NCBI GenBank assembly: GCA_023254175.1
Contig: JALQYJ010000116.1
Coordinates: 55,429 to 119,428, forward strand
DNA from: Runella sp.
Lineage (GTDB): Bacteria > Bacteroidota > Bacteroidia > Cytophagales > Spirosomataceae
Direction: 5' to 3'
DNA: 64,000 nt
In this document: positions 7,957 to 15,634 of the stretch, piece after piece
Position numbering within the stretch: the stretch's first letter is position 1
How the letters are laid out: every line of letters begins with the position of its first letter
Notes under the pieces: generated by a model
The model's input: the letters and a program-made list of their open reading frames with translations, nothing else
What the model was told of the DNA's origin: nothing
Databases searched by the model: none
Position numbers and translations under genes: made by a program

Positions 7957-9279
7957 GTGTCGGAATCAACAAACAACACCCACTTAGAGGCTTCACTAAC
8001 CCCTACTCTGCTATGGGGTCTTGGCGTAGGATATGTTATTTCTGGAATGTACTTCGGCTGGAATTTTGGCCTAGAAAAAGGAGGTACCCTTGGTATGTCC
8101 CTAGCTACGGGTCTCGTTGTTATCATGTATGTTTGTTTTACTTTTGGATACGCCGAACTTGCTTGTGCGATTCCTAAAGCTGGAGGAGTCTTCGACTATG
8201 CCACCCGCGCTTTTGGCCGCAATTGGGGCTTTTTGGCAGGAATAGCTCAAGTGATTGAATTTGTCTTGGCACCTCCCGCTATTGCCGTTGGGATTGGCGC
8301 CCACGTCAATCTATTTTTTCCCGAATTGCCGCCTACTTATGCCGCTGTAAGCGCGTATTTTGTTTTTACGTTACTGAATATAATTGGGGTAAAACTTGCA
8401 GCTACCTTTGAGCTTTTAATTTCATTTGTAGCCGTAGCAGGCCTTTTGCTGTTTGCTTGCCTTACGTTTGGGCACGTTTCGGTTCAAAATTTATCACACA
8501 ACGCCCTTCCTAACGGTTGGTCAGGTGTATGGTCGGCAATTCCTTTTGCCATTTGGTTTTTTCTTGGTATCGAAGGTTTAGCCAACGCCGCTGAAGAAAG
8601 CAAAAACCCACAAAAAAACCTGACACGCGGTTTTGGTTCGGCCATGTTTACCTTAGTTATTCTTTGCAGTATAACCTTCATTGGCTCCGTTGGGATTGCA
8701 GGTTGGGAGGCCGTTATTTATAAAGTCGATGGTACTCCATCAGACTCACCACTCCCATTGGCCTTGGGTCGTTTAGTGGGCGAATCTTCTGCTTGGTACA
8801 ATGTTGTCATTGTTACTGGTTTATTTGGGCTAGTCGCTTCTTTCCACGGGTTATTAATGGCCGCAGGCCGAGCCACCTTTGAAATGGGGCGTGTAGGGCA
8901 TTTTCCCAAATTTTTGGGTCGGATTCACCCAAAGCTCCAAACACCCGCCAACGCCCTACTCATAAACATGTTGATTGGAATCATCATATTATTATCCAAT
9001 ACCTCTGCCGATATTATTGTGCTGTCTGTACTTGGCGCACTAACTCTCTACGGGTTTGGGAGTGTGAGTCTATTACGCCTCCGTAAAAGCGAACCACAGC
9101 TCCCTCGCCCTTTTCATTCGCCTGCCTATCCTTACCTTCCTTGGTGCGCTTTGGGGCTTACTTTACTATCACTCCTAGCAGTTATTTTTTCGAATCCACT
9201 TTTAGCCACTTACTACGCTGGTACCTTAGCACTAAGTTTTGCGATTTATGCCGTAACGAGTATGTATCAAAACGAATAA
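7957..9279 (+). CDS. eat: ethanolamine permease-like APC transporter
   Basis: A 440-residue amino acid-polyamine-organocation family transporter with about 12 hydrophobic segments and no other domain. The start region GVGYVISGMYFGWNFGLEKGG and the FEMGRVGHFPKFLGRIHPK loop are, from memory, characteristic of ethanolamine permeases; PKAGGVFDYATRAFG is the general APC signature. The likely substrate is ethanolamine or another small amine taken up by proton symport. No ethanolamine ammonia-lyase genes are nearby. The GTG start at 7957 gives the first plausible N-terminus, 40 bases after the VWA gene and its terminator. Confidence 0.78.
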   Translation: MSESTNNTHLEASLTPTLLWGLGVGYVISGMYFGWNFGLEKGGTLGMSLATGLVVIMYVCFTFGYAELACAIPKAGGVFDYATRAFGRNWGFLAGIAQVIEFVLAPPAIAVGIGAHVNLFFPELPPTYAAVSAYFVFTLLNIIGVKLAATFELLISFVAVAGLLLFACLTFGHVSVQNLSHNALPNGWSGVWSAIPFAIWFFLGIEGLANAAEESKNPQKNLTRGFGSAMFTLVILCSITFIGSVGIAGWEAVIYKVDGTPSDSPLPLALGRLVGESSAWYNVVIVTGLFGLVASFHGLLMAAGRATFEMGRVGHFPKFLGRIHPKLQTPANALLINMLIGIIILLSNTSADIIVLSVLGALTLYGFGSVSLLRLRKSEPQLPRPFHSPAYPYLPWCALGLTLLSLLAVIFSNPLLATYYAGTLALSFAIYAVTSMYQNE

Positions 9280-9335
9280 AAGTCATTTAAGTAAAAATTT
9301 CGCACTTTTTAATTTCATTTTAGTAAAGAAAGCAC

Positions 9336-9446
9336 TAGCTTTGTTTCCGAATTCAATTATTTCTCATTCGAGAAATTGGATTTATAGAAATGGTGTGGAT
9401 AACGTCGGAAAGCTGTTCGAAATTTCGAACAGCTTTTTGTTTTTTC
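9336..9446 (+). ncRNA. candidate small RNA or leader between the permease and xerD
   Basis: A TAGCTTTG box (9336-9343, fits TAnnTTTG) would start transcription near 9350. A small hairpin TTTCTC/GAGAAA follows (about 9360-9375), and a strong palindromic hairpin ends in a T-rich run (9409-9446). No convincing reading frame lies inside. The predicted transcript is about 95 bases. It could be an independent small RNA or merely the distal terminator of the permease gene, whose stop lies 130 bases upstream. No -33 TTG was found. Confidence 0.35.
9409..9446 (+). terminator. strong intrinsic terminator before xerD
   Basis: AAAGCTGTTCGAAA (9409-9422) pairs perfectly with TTTCGAACAGCTTT (9423-9436), followed by a T-rich run to about 9446. 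Confidence 0.8.
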
Positions 9447-9475
9447 TCCCCATTCTCTTTTCGCCCTAATACCTG

Positions 9476-9483
9476 TATTTTTG
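9476..9483 (+). promoter_or_regulatory. candidate -7 box for the XerD-type recombinase gene
   Basis: TATTTTTG fits TAnnTTTG and predicts a start near 9490, leaving about 23 bases of leader before the ATG at 9513. This supports that ATG over the upstream in-frame codon at 9390. Confidence 0.4.
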
Positions 9484-9512
9484 ACTCAACATTTTTAGTG
9501 AGGCACTCTCTT

Positions 9513-10406
9513 ATGTGGGATATTTATCTAAAGCACTTTAAAGATTTCTTACTTCTTGAACGCGGCTTGGCCGACAACTCCGTTGAAGCCTACGTACGCG
9601 ATGCCACCAAGTTAGCTGAGTACATCGAACTAATGGGGAGCAAAGAAATAACGGCAATAGTAGAGTTCGACATTTTAGGGTTCTTAGGCTACCTCCACGA
9701 CTTGGGCCTTGCGGCTCATTCACAAGCACGGATTCTGTCGGGACTGAAGGCTTTTTTCAAGTATTTAGTTCTTGAAAATATTCTTACTGTTGACCCCACC
9801 CAACTCATTGAGTCGCCACATCTGTCACGTCACTTGCCCGATGTACTCACTTATCCCGAAATTTTAGATTTATTGGAGGCCAACGACCTGTCAACTCCTG
9901 AGGGTATGCGCAATCGTGCCATGCTAGAGGTGTTGTACAGCTCGGGGCTGCGAGTATCAGAATTGGTAGATTTACAAATTACTAATTGTTATTTTGATGC
10001 AGGTTTTTTGAGGGTCATTGGAAAAGGAAACAAAACCCGACTAGTCCCCATTGGCGCTGATGCTACCAAACAAACTTTGTTGTACATCAATCACGTTCGT
10101 AGTCAAGTCGAAGTACAGAAGGGGCATCAAGATTTTGTGTTTTTGAACCGTCGGGGTAAACAGCTTACGCGCGTCATGGTTTTCTTGGTCATCAAAAACC
10201 TCGTTGAAGTGGCTGGGATACCCAAAAAAGTAAGCCCACACACTTTTCGCCATTCTTTTGCGACACACCTTATCGAAGGCGGTGCCGATTTGCGAGCAGT
10301 GCAAGAAATGCTCGGCCACGAATCAATCACTACTACCGAAATCTATACTCACCTCGACCGCGAATACCTCCGCGAGGTAGTCACCAAATGCCACCCAAGA
10401 GCCTAA
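9513..10406 (+). CDS. xerD: site-specific tyrosine recombinase XerD-type
   Basis: A 297-residue protein, the normal XerC/D length. It has an N-terminal SAM-like core-binding domain and a C-terminal catalytic domain with all expected residues: Arg in SSGLRVSEL, Lys in GKGNKTRLVP, HTFRHSFATHL (His and Arg), LGHESITTTEIYTH (His) and the Tyr nucleophile in that last motif. It resolves chromosome dimers at dif with its partner. The start is set by the WDIYLKHFKDFL helix and a candidate -7 box; an upstream in-frame start would begin inside a terminator region. No neighbouring mobile-element genes are seen, so a housekeeping role is favoured over an integrase. Confidence 0.88.
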   Translation: MWDIYLKHFKDFLLLERGLADNSVEAYVRDATKLAEYIELMGSKEITAIVEFDILGFLGYLHDLGLAAHSQARILSGLKAFFKYLVLENILTVDPTQLIESPHLSRHLPDVLTYPEILDLLEANDLSTPEGMRNRAMLEVLYSSGLRVSELVDLQITNCYFDAGFLRVIGKGNKTRLVPIGADATKQTLLYINHVRSQVEVQKGHQDFVFLNRRGKQLTRVMVFLVIKNLVEVAGIPKKVSPHTFRHSFATHLIEGGADLRAVQEMLGHESITTTEIYTHLDREYLREVVTKCHPRA

Positions 10407-10438
10407 AAAAAAGTCGCGGGGGGCATGGCCTCCCGCGA
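10405..10438 (-). terminator. intrinsic terminator of the Tudor-like gene
   Basis: A 10-bp GC-rich stem (10414-10423 with 10429-10438, one G-U pair), loop CATGG. On the minus strand it is followed by a T-run (10405-10412), so it mainly serves the leftward gene ending at 10498. Confidence 0.7.
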
Positions 10439-10497
10439 TCTCCGCTTTTACTTTACCCCTTATTCAAATCACATGAAAACGTGAATCGATAAGCTCT

Positions 10498-11037
10498 TTA
10501 TGCGTTATCACCTACTGATTTTTCCCCAACGAAATAGTGCTCGTTATATTTAAAGAGCAGATTGAAGGAGGTCATCGAACCGTAAATCTTGGTGATGTAC
10601 TGCTGTATATTTACTTTTTCTTCGTCGTCTAATTTACTTGCATTGATGCGTTGCTCCATTACACGTAGACGGTCACGCGCCATTACGATTTTATGGAAAA
10701 AACTATCAATTGGCATTTCTTTAGGAGCCAAATCACTACGGCCAGGCTTCAAGATTAATTTTCCACCTTTCCACTTATCTCCCAACGGAATGGTTTCACC
10801 CGCGTCCAGCCATTTTTGAAGAATTTTGGTCAGCGACTGTTCAACATCAAATAAGCTTACTAAATCTGTATCTAGCTCAACTGCTTCTATAATCTCCAGT
10901 GGAGTGTCCAATTTAATGGCCTTATTTCCGTGCTCTATGAAGGTGATGCTGTAACTAGTCGACTTTACATTTATCACTACACCATCTCCAAATTCTGAAT
11001 GACTAACACGAGAACCAACTCCCAAAATTCGCATCAT
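10498..11037 (-). CDS. uncharacterised protein with Tudor/KOW-like N-terminus
   Basis: A 179-residue soluble protein. The N-terminus carries VGSRVSHSEFGDGVVINV, which resembles the small beta-barrel (Tudor/KOW-like) module at the end of UvrD/PcrA helicases and in CarD-like proteins that bind RNA polymerase. The rest is helical and charged, with no recognised motif. Such a barrel suggests contact with RNA polymerase or nucleic acid, but this is inference from a short motif. The start could be either of two adjacent ATG codons. A terminator follows, and a possible -7 box (11237-11244, TACTTTTG on the minus strand) lies about 200 bases upstream. Confidence 0.6.
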   Translation of the reverse strand: MMRILGVGSRVSHSEFGDGVVINVKSTSYSITFIEHGNKAIKLDTPLEIIEAVELDTDLVSLFDVEQSLTKILQKWLDAGETIPLGDKWKGGKLILKPGRSDLAPKEMPIDSFFHKIVMARDRLRVMEQRINASKLDDEEKVNIQQYITKIYGSMTSFNLLFKYNEHYFVGEKSVGDNA

Positions 11038-11372
11038 TAATAAATGTTTTTATGAGCTACGCTTACCCTTTAAACAACTAACGTGCCAAACTCTACTTTA
11101 ACAATTAAAAAAATCTAAACATCGAATTTTCAAAGAATTACAAATTAAACCATTTCACTAATCAACATATAAAAATATACCATAATTAACTTATTTAAGG
11201 ATACCAAGGCCGTTAAGTAGTCATTTCAGTTGTACTCAAAAGTAGCTATCTCAGAAAAAAGACGATTAGAAAAATTTTCTCTGTAAAGTTATTTTGAAGG
11301 AAGCAACCCACTTTTTATAGTGATTCAAAGAAAAAACATAATTTTACCTAAATAATAAACCTTCAACTGAAA
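11038..11372. other. AT-rich divergent intergenic region
   Basis: A 335-base spacer between the leftward Tudor-like gene and the rightward acyl-CoA ligase. It is clearly richer in A and T than its neighbours. A candidate leftward -7 box TACTTTTG lies at 11237-11244. No reading frame, hairpin or repeat of note was seen. Confidence 0.5.
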
Positions 11373-13055
11373 ATGATTCAGACACGCATCATTCCTCGTA
11401 CACACTCGGCCTACGACCCGCCGTTAGTTATCAAAATGCTCTTCAATCAAATCACTAAATACAATCCCCAGCGGGAGATTGTCTACCGAGATTTGTTTCG
11501 AATGGATTACCATACCTTCGACAAACGCGTGCGCCAGTTAGCCAATGTACTTACCAAAGCAGGAGTAAAAGCAGGTGATACTGTAGCCGTTATGGACTGG
11601 GATAGCCACCGCTATTTGGAGTGTTTTTTTGCTGTTCCGTGCTTAGGGGCTGTTTTACACACTATAAATATTCGGCTTTCTCCCGCTCAGATTCTCTATA
11701 CCATGAACCACGCCGAGGATAAGGTGGTAATTGTGCATGAAGACTTTGTACCCATTATTGAAGCCATCAAAGACCAACTCACGACGGTTGAGAAATTTAT
11801 CATTGTAACCGATAAAGTCTATCAAAACCCCGACGCTCCCTTACTAGCGACGTCTTTTCATCTTGAAGGCGAATACGAAAGCCTCCTCAGTACAAGCTCT
11901 GACCTATACGATTTTCCAGATTTTGACGAAAATAGTTTAGCCACAACTTTCTATACTACAGGAACAACTGGAAATCCGAAAGGAGTTTATTTCTCACATC
12001 GGCAGCTCGTGATGCACACATTTTGTTTGTTGGCCTATTTTCCAGGCTACCGTGCTTTACCCCTCGACCACCGCGATGTGTACATGCCCATCACGCCATT
12101 ATTCCACGTCCACGGCTGGGGCTTCCCCTACCTGGCGACCATGCTAAATTTTAAACAAGTATATCCAGGGCGTTATGAGCCTGAAATGTTATTACGATTG
12201 TTGTTGAAAGAAAAAGTAACCTTTTCGCACTGTGTTCCTACAGTCCTCAATATGCTGGTCAACAGCCCCGTGGCGAAACAAGTCGACTTGAGCAACTGGA
12301 GCGTTCTGATTGGAGGGTCAGCGCTCACTAAAGGACTTGCCAAAGCGGCGCTTGAATTGGGCATTAATGTAACACAAGGATACGGCATGTCAGAAACAGC
12401 GCCTATTATGTCGGTAGTACACCTCACCGACGAACAACTTCAATTGAGTATCGACGAACAACTTCCGTTTCGAACCAAAGCGGGAAAAATTGCACCTTTT
12501 GTTGAATTGGATATTATTGACGACGACGGCAATTCGCTCCCCCACGACGGCCAAGCAGTAGGCGAGCTAGTCGCACGCGGACCGTGGATGACCCAAGGCT
12601 ATTATAAAGATACCGAAGCATCGGAGAAATTGTGGACGGGCGGATGGTTGCACACAGGTGACGTAGCGGCAATTGGTACAGATTATTACGTTACCATTGC
12701 CGACCGTGTAAAGGATGTCATCAAAACGGGCGGCGAATGGGTTTCCTCGCTCGATATTGAGAATTTGCTTTCGCAAGTAGAAGGTGTGGCTGAGTCGGCC
12801 GTGATTGGGTTTCCTGACCCGCGTTGGGGAGAACGCCCTCATGCTATTTTGGTGATTAAACCCGATTATCAAAATAAAATCACGCCCGAAGAAATCAAAG
12901 CAGAGCTCCAAGCTCGGGTTAATAGCGGCGAAATCAACAAATGGTACGTTCCTGACAACATTAAATTTGTCGCAGAAATCCCGAAAACGTCGGTAGGTAA
13001 AATTGACAAAAAACGAATTAGGGTAGAGATGAAGGAGTTGATTTTAGGGCATTAA
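11373..13055 (+). CDS. fatty acyl-CoA ligase / AMP-dependent synthetase
   Basis: A 560-residue member of the ANL adenylating superfamily. Motifs in order: phosphate loop TTGTTGNPKG (about residue 197), GYGMSET (adenine site), GWLHTGDVA (ribose-binding Asp), and the C-terminal catalytic lysine in KTSVGKIDKK. It activates a carboxylic acid, probably a medium- or long-chain fatty acid, to acyl-AMP and then acyl-CoA in the cytoplasm. The N-terminal region with HRYLECFFAVPCLGAVLHTINIR-type sequence places it near medium/long-chain acyl-CoA synthetases rather than acetate enzymes. It appears to be transcribed alone. Chain-length preference cannot be read from sequence. Confidence 0.88.
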   Translation: MIQTRIIPRTHSAYDPPLVIKMLFNQITKYNPQREIVYRDLFRMDYHTFDKRVRQLANVLTKAGVKAGDTVAVMDWDSHRYLECFFAVPCLGAVLHTINIRLSPAQILYTMNHAEDKVVIVHEDFVPIIEAIKDQLTTVEKFIIVTDKVYQNPDAPLLATSFHLEGEYESLLSTSSDLYDFPDFDENSLATTFYTTGTTGNPKGVYFSHRQLVMHTFCLLAYFPGYRALPLDHRDVYMPITPLFHVHGWGFPYLATMLNFKQVYPGRYEPEMLLRLLLKEKVTFSHCVPTVLNMLVNSPVAKQVDLSNWSVLIGGSALTKGLAKAALELGINVTQGYGMSETAPIMSVVHLTDEQLQLSIDEQLPFRTKAGKIAPFVELDIIDDDGNSLPHDGQAVGELVARGPWMTQGYYKDTEASEKLWTGGWLHTGDVAAIGTDYYVTIADRVKDVIKTGGEWVSSLDIENLLSQVEGVAESAVIGFPDPRWGERPHAILVIKPDYQNKITPEEIKAELQARVNSGEINKWYVPDNIKFVAEIPKTSVGKIDKKRIRVEMKELILGH

Positions 13056-13065
13056 GAACGGGAAG

Positions 13066-13166
13066 AAAATTTGAACACAGCTTGGACGATTAAACAGATT
13101 TGTTCTGTATGCAATAGCAAAATCAGTGTAAATCCTTTTAATTTGTTGTATCTGTGTTCAAATTTT
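13066..13166. repeat. imperfect palindromic intergenic repeat element
   Basis: A perfect 15-bp inverted repeat (13066-13080 with 13152-13166) bounds a 101-base segment. The interior halves are partly complementary too, with GATTAAACAGATTT-type sequence. It fills most of the gap between the ligase and transporter genes. A related-looking stretch (AACACGGATAAAACAGATG) occurs near 32875, suggesting a dispersed family. Confidence 0.6.
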
Positions 13167-13194
13167 GTGATTTTGTGCAAAATTTCCTTCCCTA

Positions 13195-14379
13195 ATGCAC
13201 AAAGCAACTACGAACCCTCCCTCCTCCATGAACACCCTTCTCGGAGCTGCCTTTTTGATGGCAACCTCGGCGGTAGGCCCAGGCTTTTTGACCCAAACTA
13301 CCGTTTTCACCCAGCAACTGCTTGCCAACTTCGGTTTTGTGATTCTGCTTTCGATTTTACTTGATTTGGGGGCACAACTTAACATTTGGCGTATTATTGC
13401 CATTACCGAAAAGCGCGCCCAAGACATCGCCAACGACCTATTTTTTGGATTGGGTTATTTACTATCAGCCCTGATAGTCATTGGTGGGCTGGCATTTAAT
13501 ATTGGCAACGTCGCAGGTGCGGGCTTGGGGATTGAAGTAATGAGTGGGCTGGATGTCCAAATTGGCGCGTTGGTAAGTGCAGGTATTGGAATCACCTTAT
13601 TTTTACTTCCCGAGGCAGGCAAAGCCGTGGGAAATTTTACCAAGTACTTGGGTATCCTAATGTTACTCCTTATTACCTACGTAGTTTTCTCAGCCAATCC
13701 TCCCGTAGGCGAGGCCATTGTGCGTACCGTTGCTCCCCAACAATTTGACCCCGTTGCCACCATTACCCTCGTCGGAGGAACCGTCGGAGGCTATATCACT
13801 TTTGCGGGCGGGCACCGCTTGCTCGAAGCAGGTATAAAAGGGGCGCATTACCTTCCGCAAGTCAACCGAAGCGCCACCACAGGTATTTTGGTTACCTCCA
13901 TCATCCGATATTTCTTATTTTTAGCAACGCTGGGTGTTGTGGCCATGGGACTTACGTTGAGCAAAGAGAATCCGCCCGCTTCGGTGTTTCAGTTAGCCGC
14001 AGGGCAGATAGGTTATCGCTTCTTTGGAGTATTGATGTGGAGCGCTGCCATTACGTCAGTCATTGGTTCGGCCTATACGTCGGTTTCGTTTTTACGCACC
14101 TTCCACCCAGCCCTCGAACGCAACCACCGTTACCTAACCGTCGCGTTTATTACGGTTTCTACCGCTATCTTTTTGGCCGTTGGCAAACCCGTCCAAATTT
14201 TGGTATTTGTCGGTACCATCAATGGTTTTATATTACCCATTGCACTAGCGGTCATGCTTATTGCAGCTCGTAACAAACGATTGGTCGGCAACTACCAACA
14301 CCCGCTTTGGCTACAACTTGCAGGCTGGCTGGTCGTCCTCATCATGAGCGTCATGGCGATTCAGACGTTGTTGAAATAA
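13195..14379 (+). CDS. NRAMP-family transporter, divergent (YcsG-like)
   Basis: A 394-residue protein with about 11 hydrophobic segments. The start region TSAVGPGFLTQTTVF aligns with the first helix of NRAMP proteins. However, the canonical DPGN metal-binding motif is absent, and the sixth helix region reads TFAGGHRLLEAG instead of the usual MPH motif. It therefore resembles divergent NRAMP-related proteins such as Bacillus YcsG, whose substrate may not be a divalent metal. The start may be ATG 13195 or ATG 13228 (MNTLLGAAF). It lies in tandem between the acyl-CoA ligase and the phosphoesterase. Confidence 0.75.
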   Translation: MHKATTNPPSSMNTLLGAAFLMATSAVGPGFLTQTTVFTQQLLANFGFVILLSILLDLGAQLNIWRIIAITEKRAQDIANDLFFGLGYLLSALIVIGGLAFNIGNVAGAGLGIEVMSGLDVQIGALVSAGIGITLFLLPEAGKAVGNFTKYLGILMLLLITYVVFSANPPVGEAIVRTVAPQQFDPVATITLVGGTVGGYITFAGGHRLLEAGIKGAHYLPQVNRSATTGILVTSIIRYFLFLATLGVVAMGLTLSKENPPASVFQLAAGQIGYRFFGVLMWSAAITSVIGSAYTSVSFLRTFHPALERNHRYLTVAFITVSTAIFLAVGKPVQILVFVGTINGFILPIALAVMLIAARNKRLVGNYQHPLWLQLAGWLVVLIMSVMAIQTLLK

Positions 14380-14394
14380 GTAGTTGTAATCTAA

Positions 14395-14427
14395 AATTCG
14401 ACATTCTGCGCTCTACACTCGACATTC
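14395..14427. repeat. short CGACATTC-type intergenic repeat
   Basis: ATTCGACATTC and ACTCGACATTC occur as two near-copies immediately before the next gene. Similar copies lie at about 15619-15630 and 35425-35437, all in intergenic DNA. Confidence 0.45.
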
Positions 14428-14430
14428 TTT

Positions 14431-14940
14431 ATGAAACGTATCGGTCTCATTTCTGACACCCACCATTTTTTGGACGACGCTATTTTTAACCACTTTGACC
14501 AATGCGACGAAATTTGGCACGCAGGTGACGTCGGTAGCGTCGAAATTTTGGACAAACTAGTCCAATTTAAACCGCTACGAGCGGTATATGGCAACATCGA
14601 CGCCAAAGAAGTCCGCTGGCAAGCCCCCGAACACCAACGTTTTGAACTAGAAGGTTTTCGGGTGTGGATGACACATATTGGTGGCGCTCCCCAAAAATAC
14701 AATCCCCACGTTCGGCCAGAGTTGTTCAATGCCACGCCCGATATTTTTGTGTGTGGCCACTCGCACATCCTCCGCGTCATGCGCGACCCGCAACTTCACA
14801 ATATGCTTTACCTCAACCCAGGCGCGGCAGGCCGAGAAGGTTTTCACAAAATACGTACTCTATTACGGTTTACGTTAGACAGCGGTAAAATCAGCCAAAT
14901 GGAAGTGATTGAGTTGGGGAAACGAGGAGCGATTGGTTAG
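14431..14940 (+). CDS. YfcE/MJ0936-type metallophosphoesterase
   Basis: A 169-residue calcineurin-like phosphoesterase of the compact YfcE class. Metal-binding motifs are complete: ISDTHH, HAGDVGS, YGNID, VCGHSHI and NPGAAGREG. Members hydrolyse phosphodiesters, often 2',3'-cyclic nucleotides or artificial substrates; the cellular substrate is usually unknown. The ATG lies only a few bases after a CGACATTC repeat, so the leader is unusual. Transcription with the upstream transporter (51-base gap) is possible. Confidence 0.88.
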   Translation: MKRIGLISDTHHFLDDAIFNHFDQCDEIWHAGDVGSVEILDKLVQFKPLRAVYGNIDAKEVRWQAPEHQRFELEGFRVWMTHIGGAPQKYNPHVRPELFNATPDIFVCGHSHILRVMRDPQLHNMLYLNPGAAGREGFHKIRTLLRFTLDSGKISQMEVIELGKRGAIG

Positions 14941-15634
14941 ACTAGGCATACTAATATGCTATTTATTAGAAGTACATACCAAATATTATTATTTTATTTT
15001 GGCATAATATTTACTTTTTTTATTATTTGAATACAAAATAAAAAATGGATTATTTATACTTATTAGTTACTCGGCAGCAAGACCGATTTTACCCCTATTT
15101 TGGTAGTTGAGATTTCGTTCAGGTATTCACTAAGCCCAATTTGGGTTTATAATTGTTGTATTATACCTAAGCTAACTATCCAAGAAAAATTCACTTACAA
15201 GGCAGCACATTTTCTATTACTCAATTCATTCAACAAAGCCTACGAGTTACAAGTGTATTCGGTGCAGCTTTTTTGATTTTTAAACAATATTATACTAATT
15301 CAGAATAAATACGGCGTAGTTTCAAACTTACAATGTCTTAAATTTCAGCACTTTGCGAATTTGAAAATCGTAATTTTAACATAAGAATTAGTATAAGTAA
15401 TTACAATAAAATTTCTCCTAACAACTTCTTACGAACCATTTACGCTTTCCCAAATTCGTTTCTTCCCAAAATACCCCAAAAAAGGGGATGGATGTAGATG
15501 CTAGTAATTTTGTTCTACTTCGCAGGAAAACAAAGCATCGAAGCCATAATTAAGAAACTAGAACACAGCCAAGCCATCAATTAATCAAAAGTATTCATTC
15601 GGCACTCCTCACTCTCCCACTCGACATTCCTATC
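14941..15634. other. AT-rich 0.7-kb intergenic region with repeat elements
   Basis: A spacer without a credible gene, notably AT-rich from 14950 to 15060 and around 15290-15420. It contains a MITE-like element (15291-15395) and, at its right end, a CGACATTC repeat next to the following gene's stop. A 28-codon frame at 15498-15584 is too short to support. The pattern suggests decayed mobile DNA. Confidence 0.5.
15291..15395. mobile_element. MITE-like element with 11-bp terminal inverted repeats
   Basis: TATACTAATTC (15291-15301) and its perfect complement GAATTAGTATA (15385-15395) bound 105 bases without coding potential. The outermost TA on each side could be a 2-bp target duplication as made by IS630/Tc1-type transposases. 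No transposase is present. Confidence 0.45.

Noticed and set aside
9390..9512. Upstream in-frame extension of the XerD-type recombinase
   Set aside because: The extension lies across a strong terminator palindrome, has no recombinase similarity, and would begin before a candidate -7 box.
15498..15584. 28-codon frame in the AT-rich spacer
   Set aside because: Too short, no ribosome-binding or promoter signal, no recognised motif. The amphipathic end could arise by chance.
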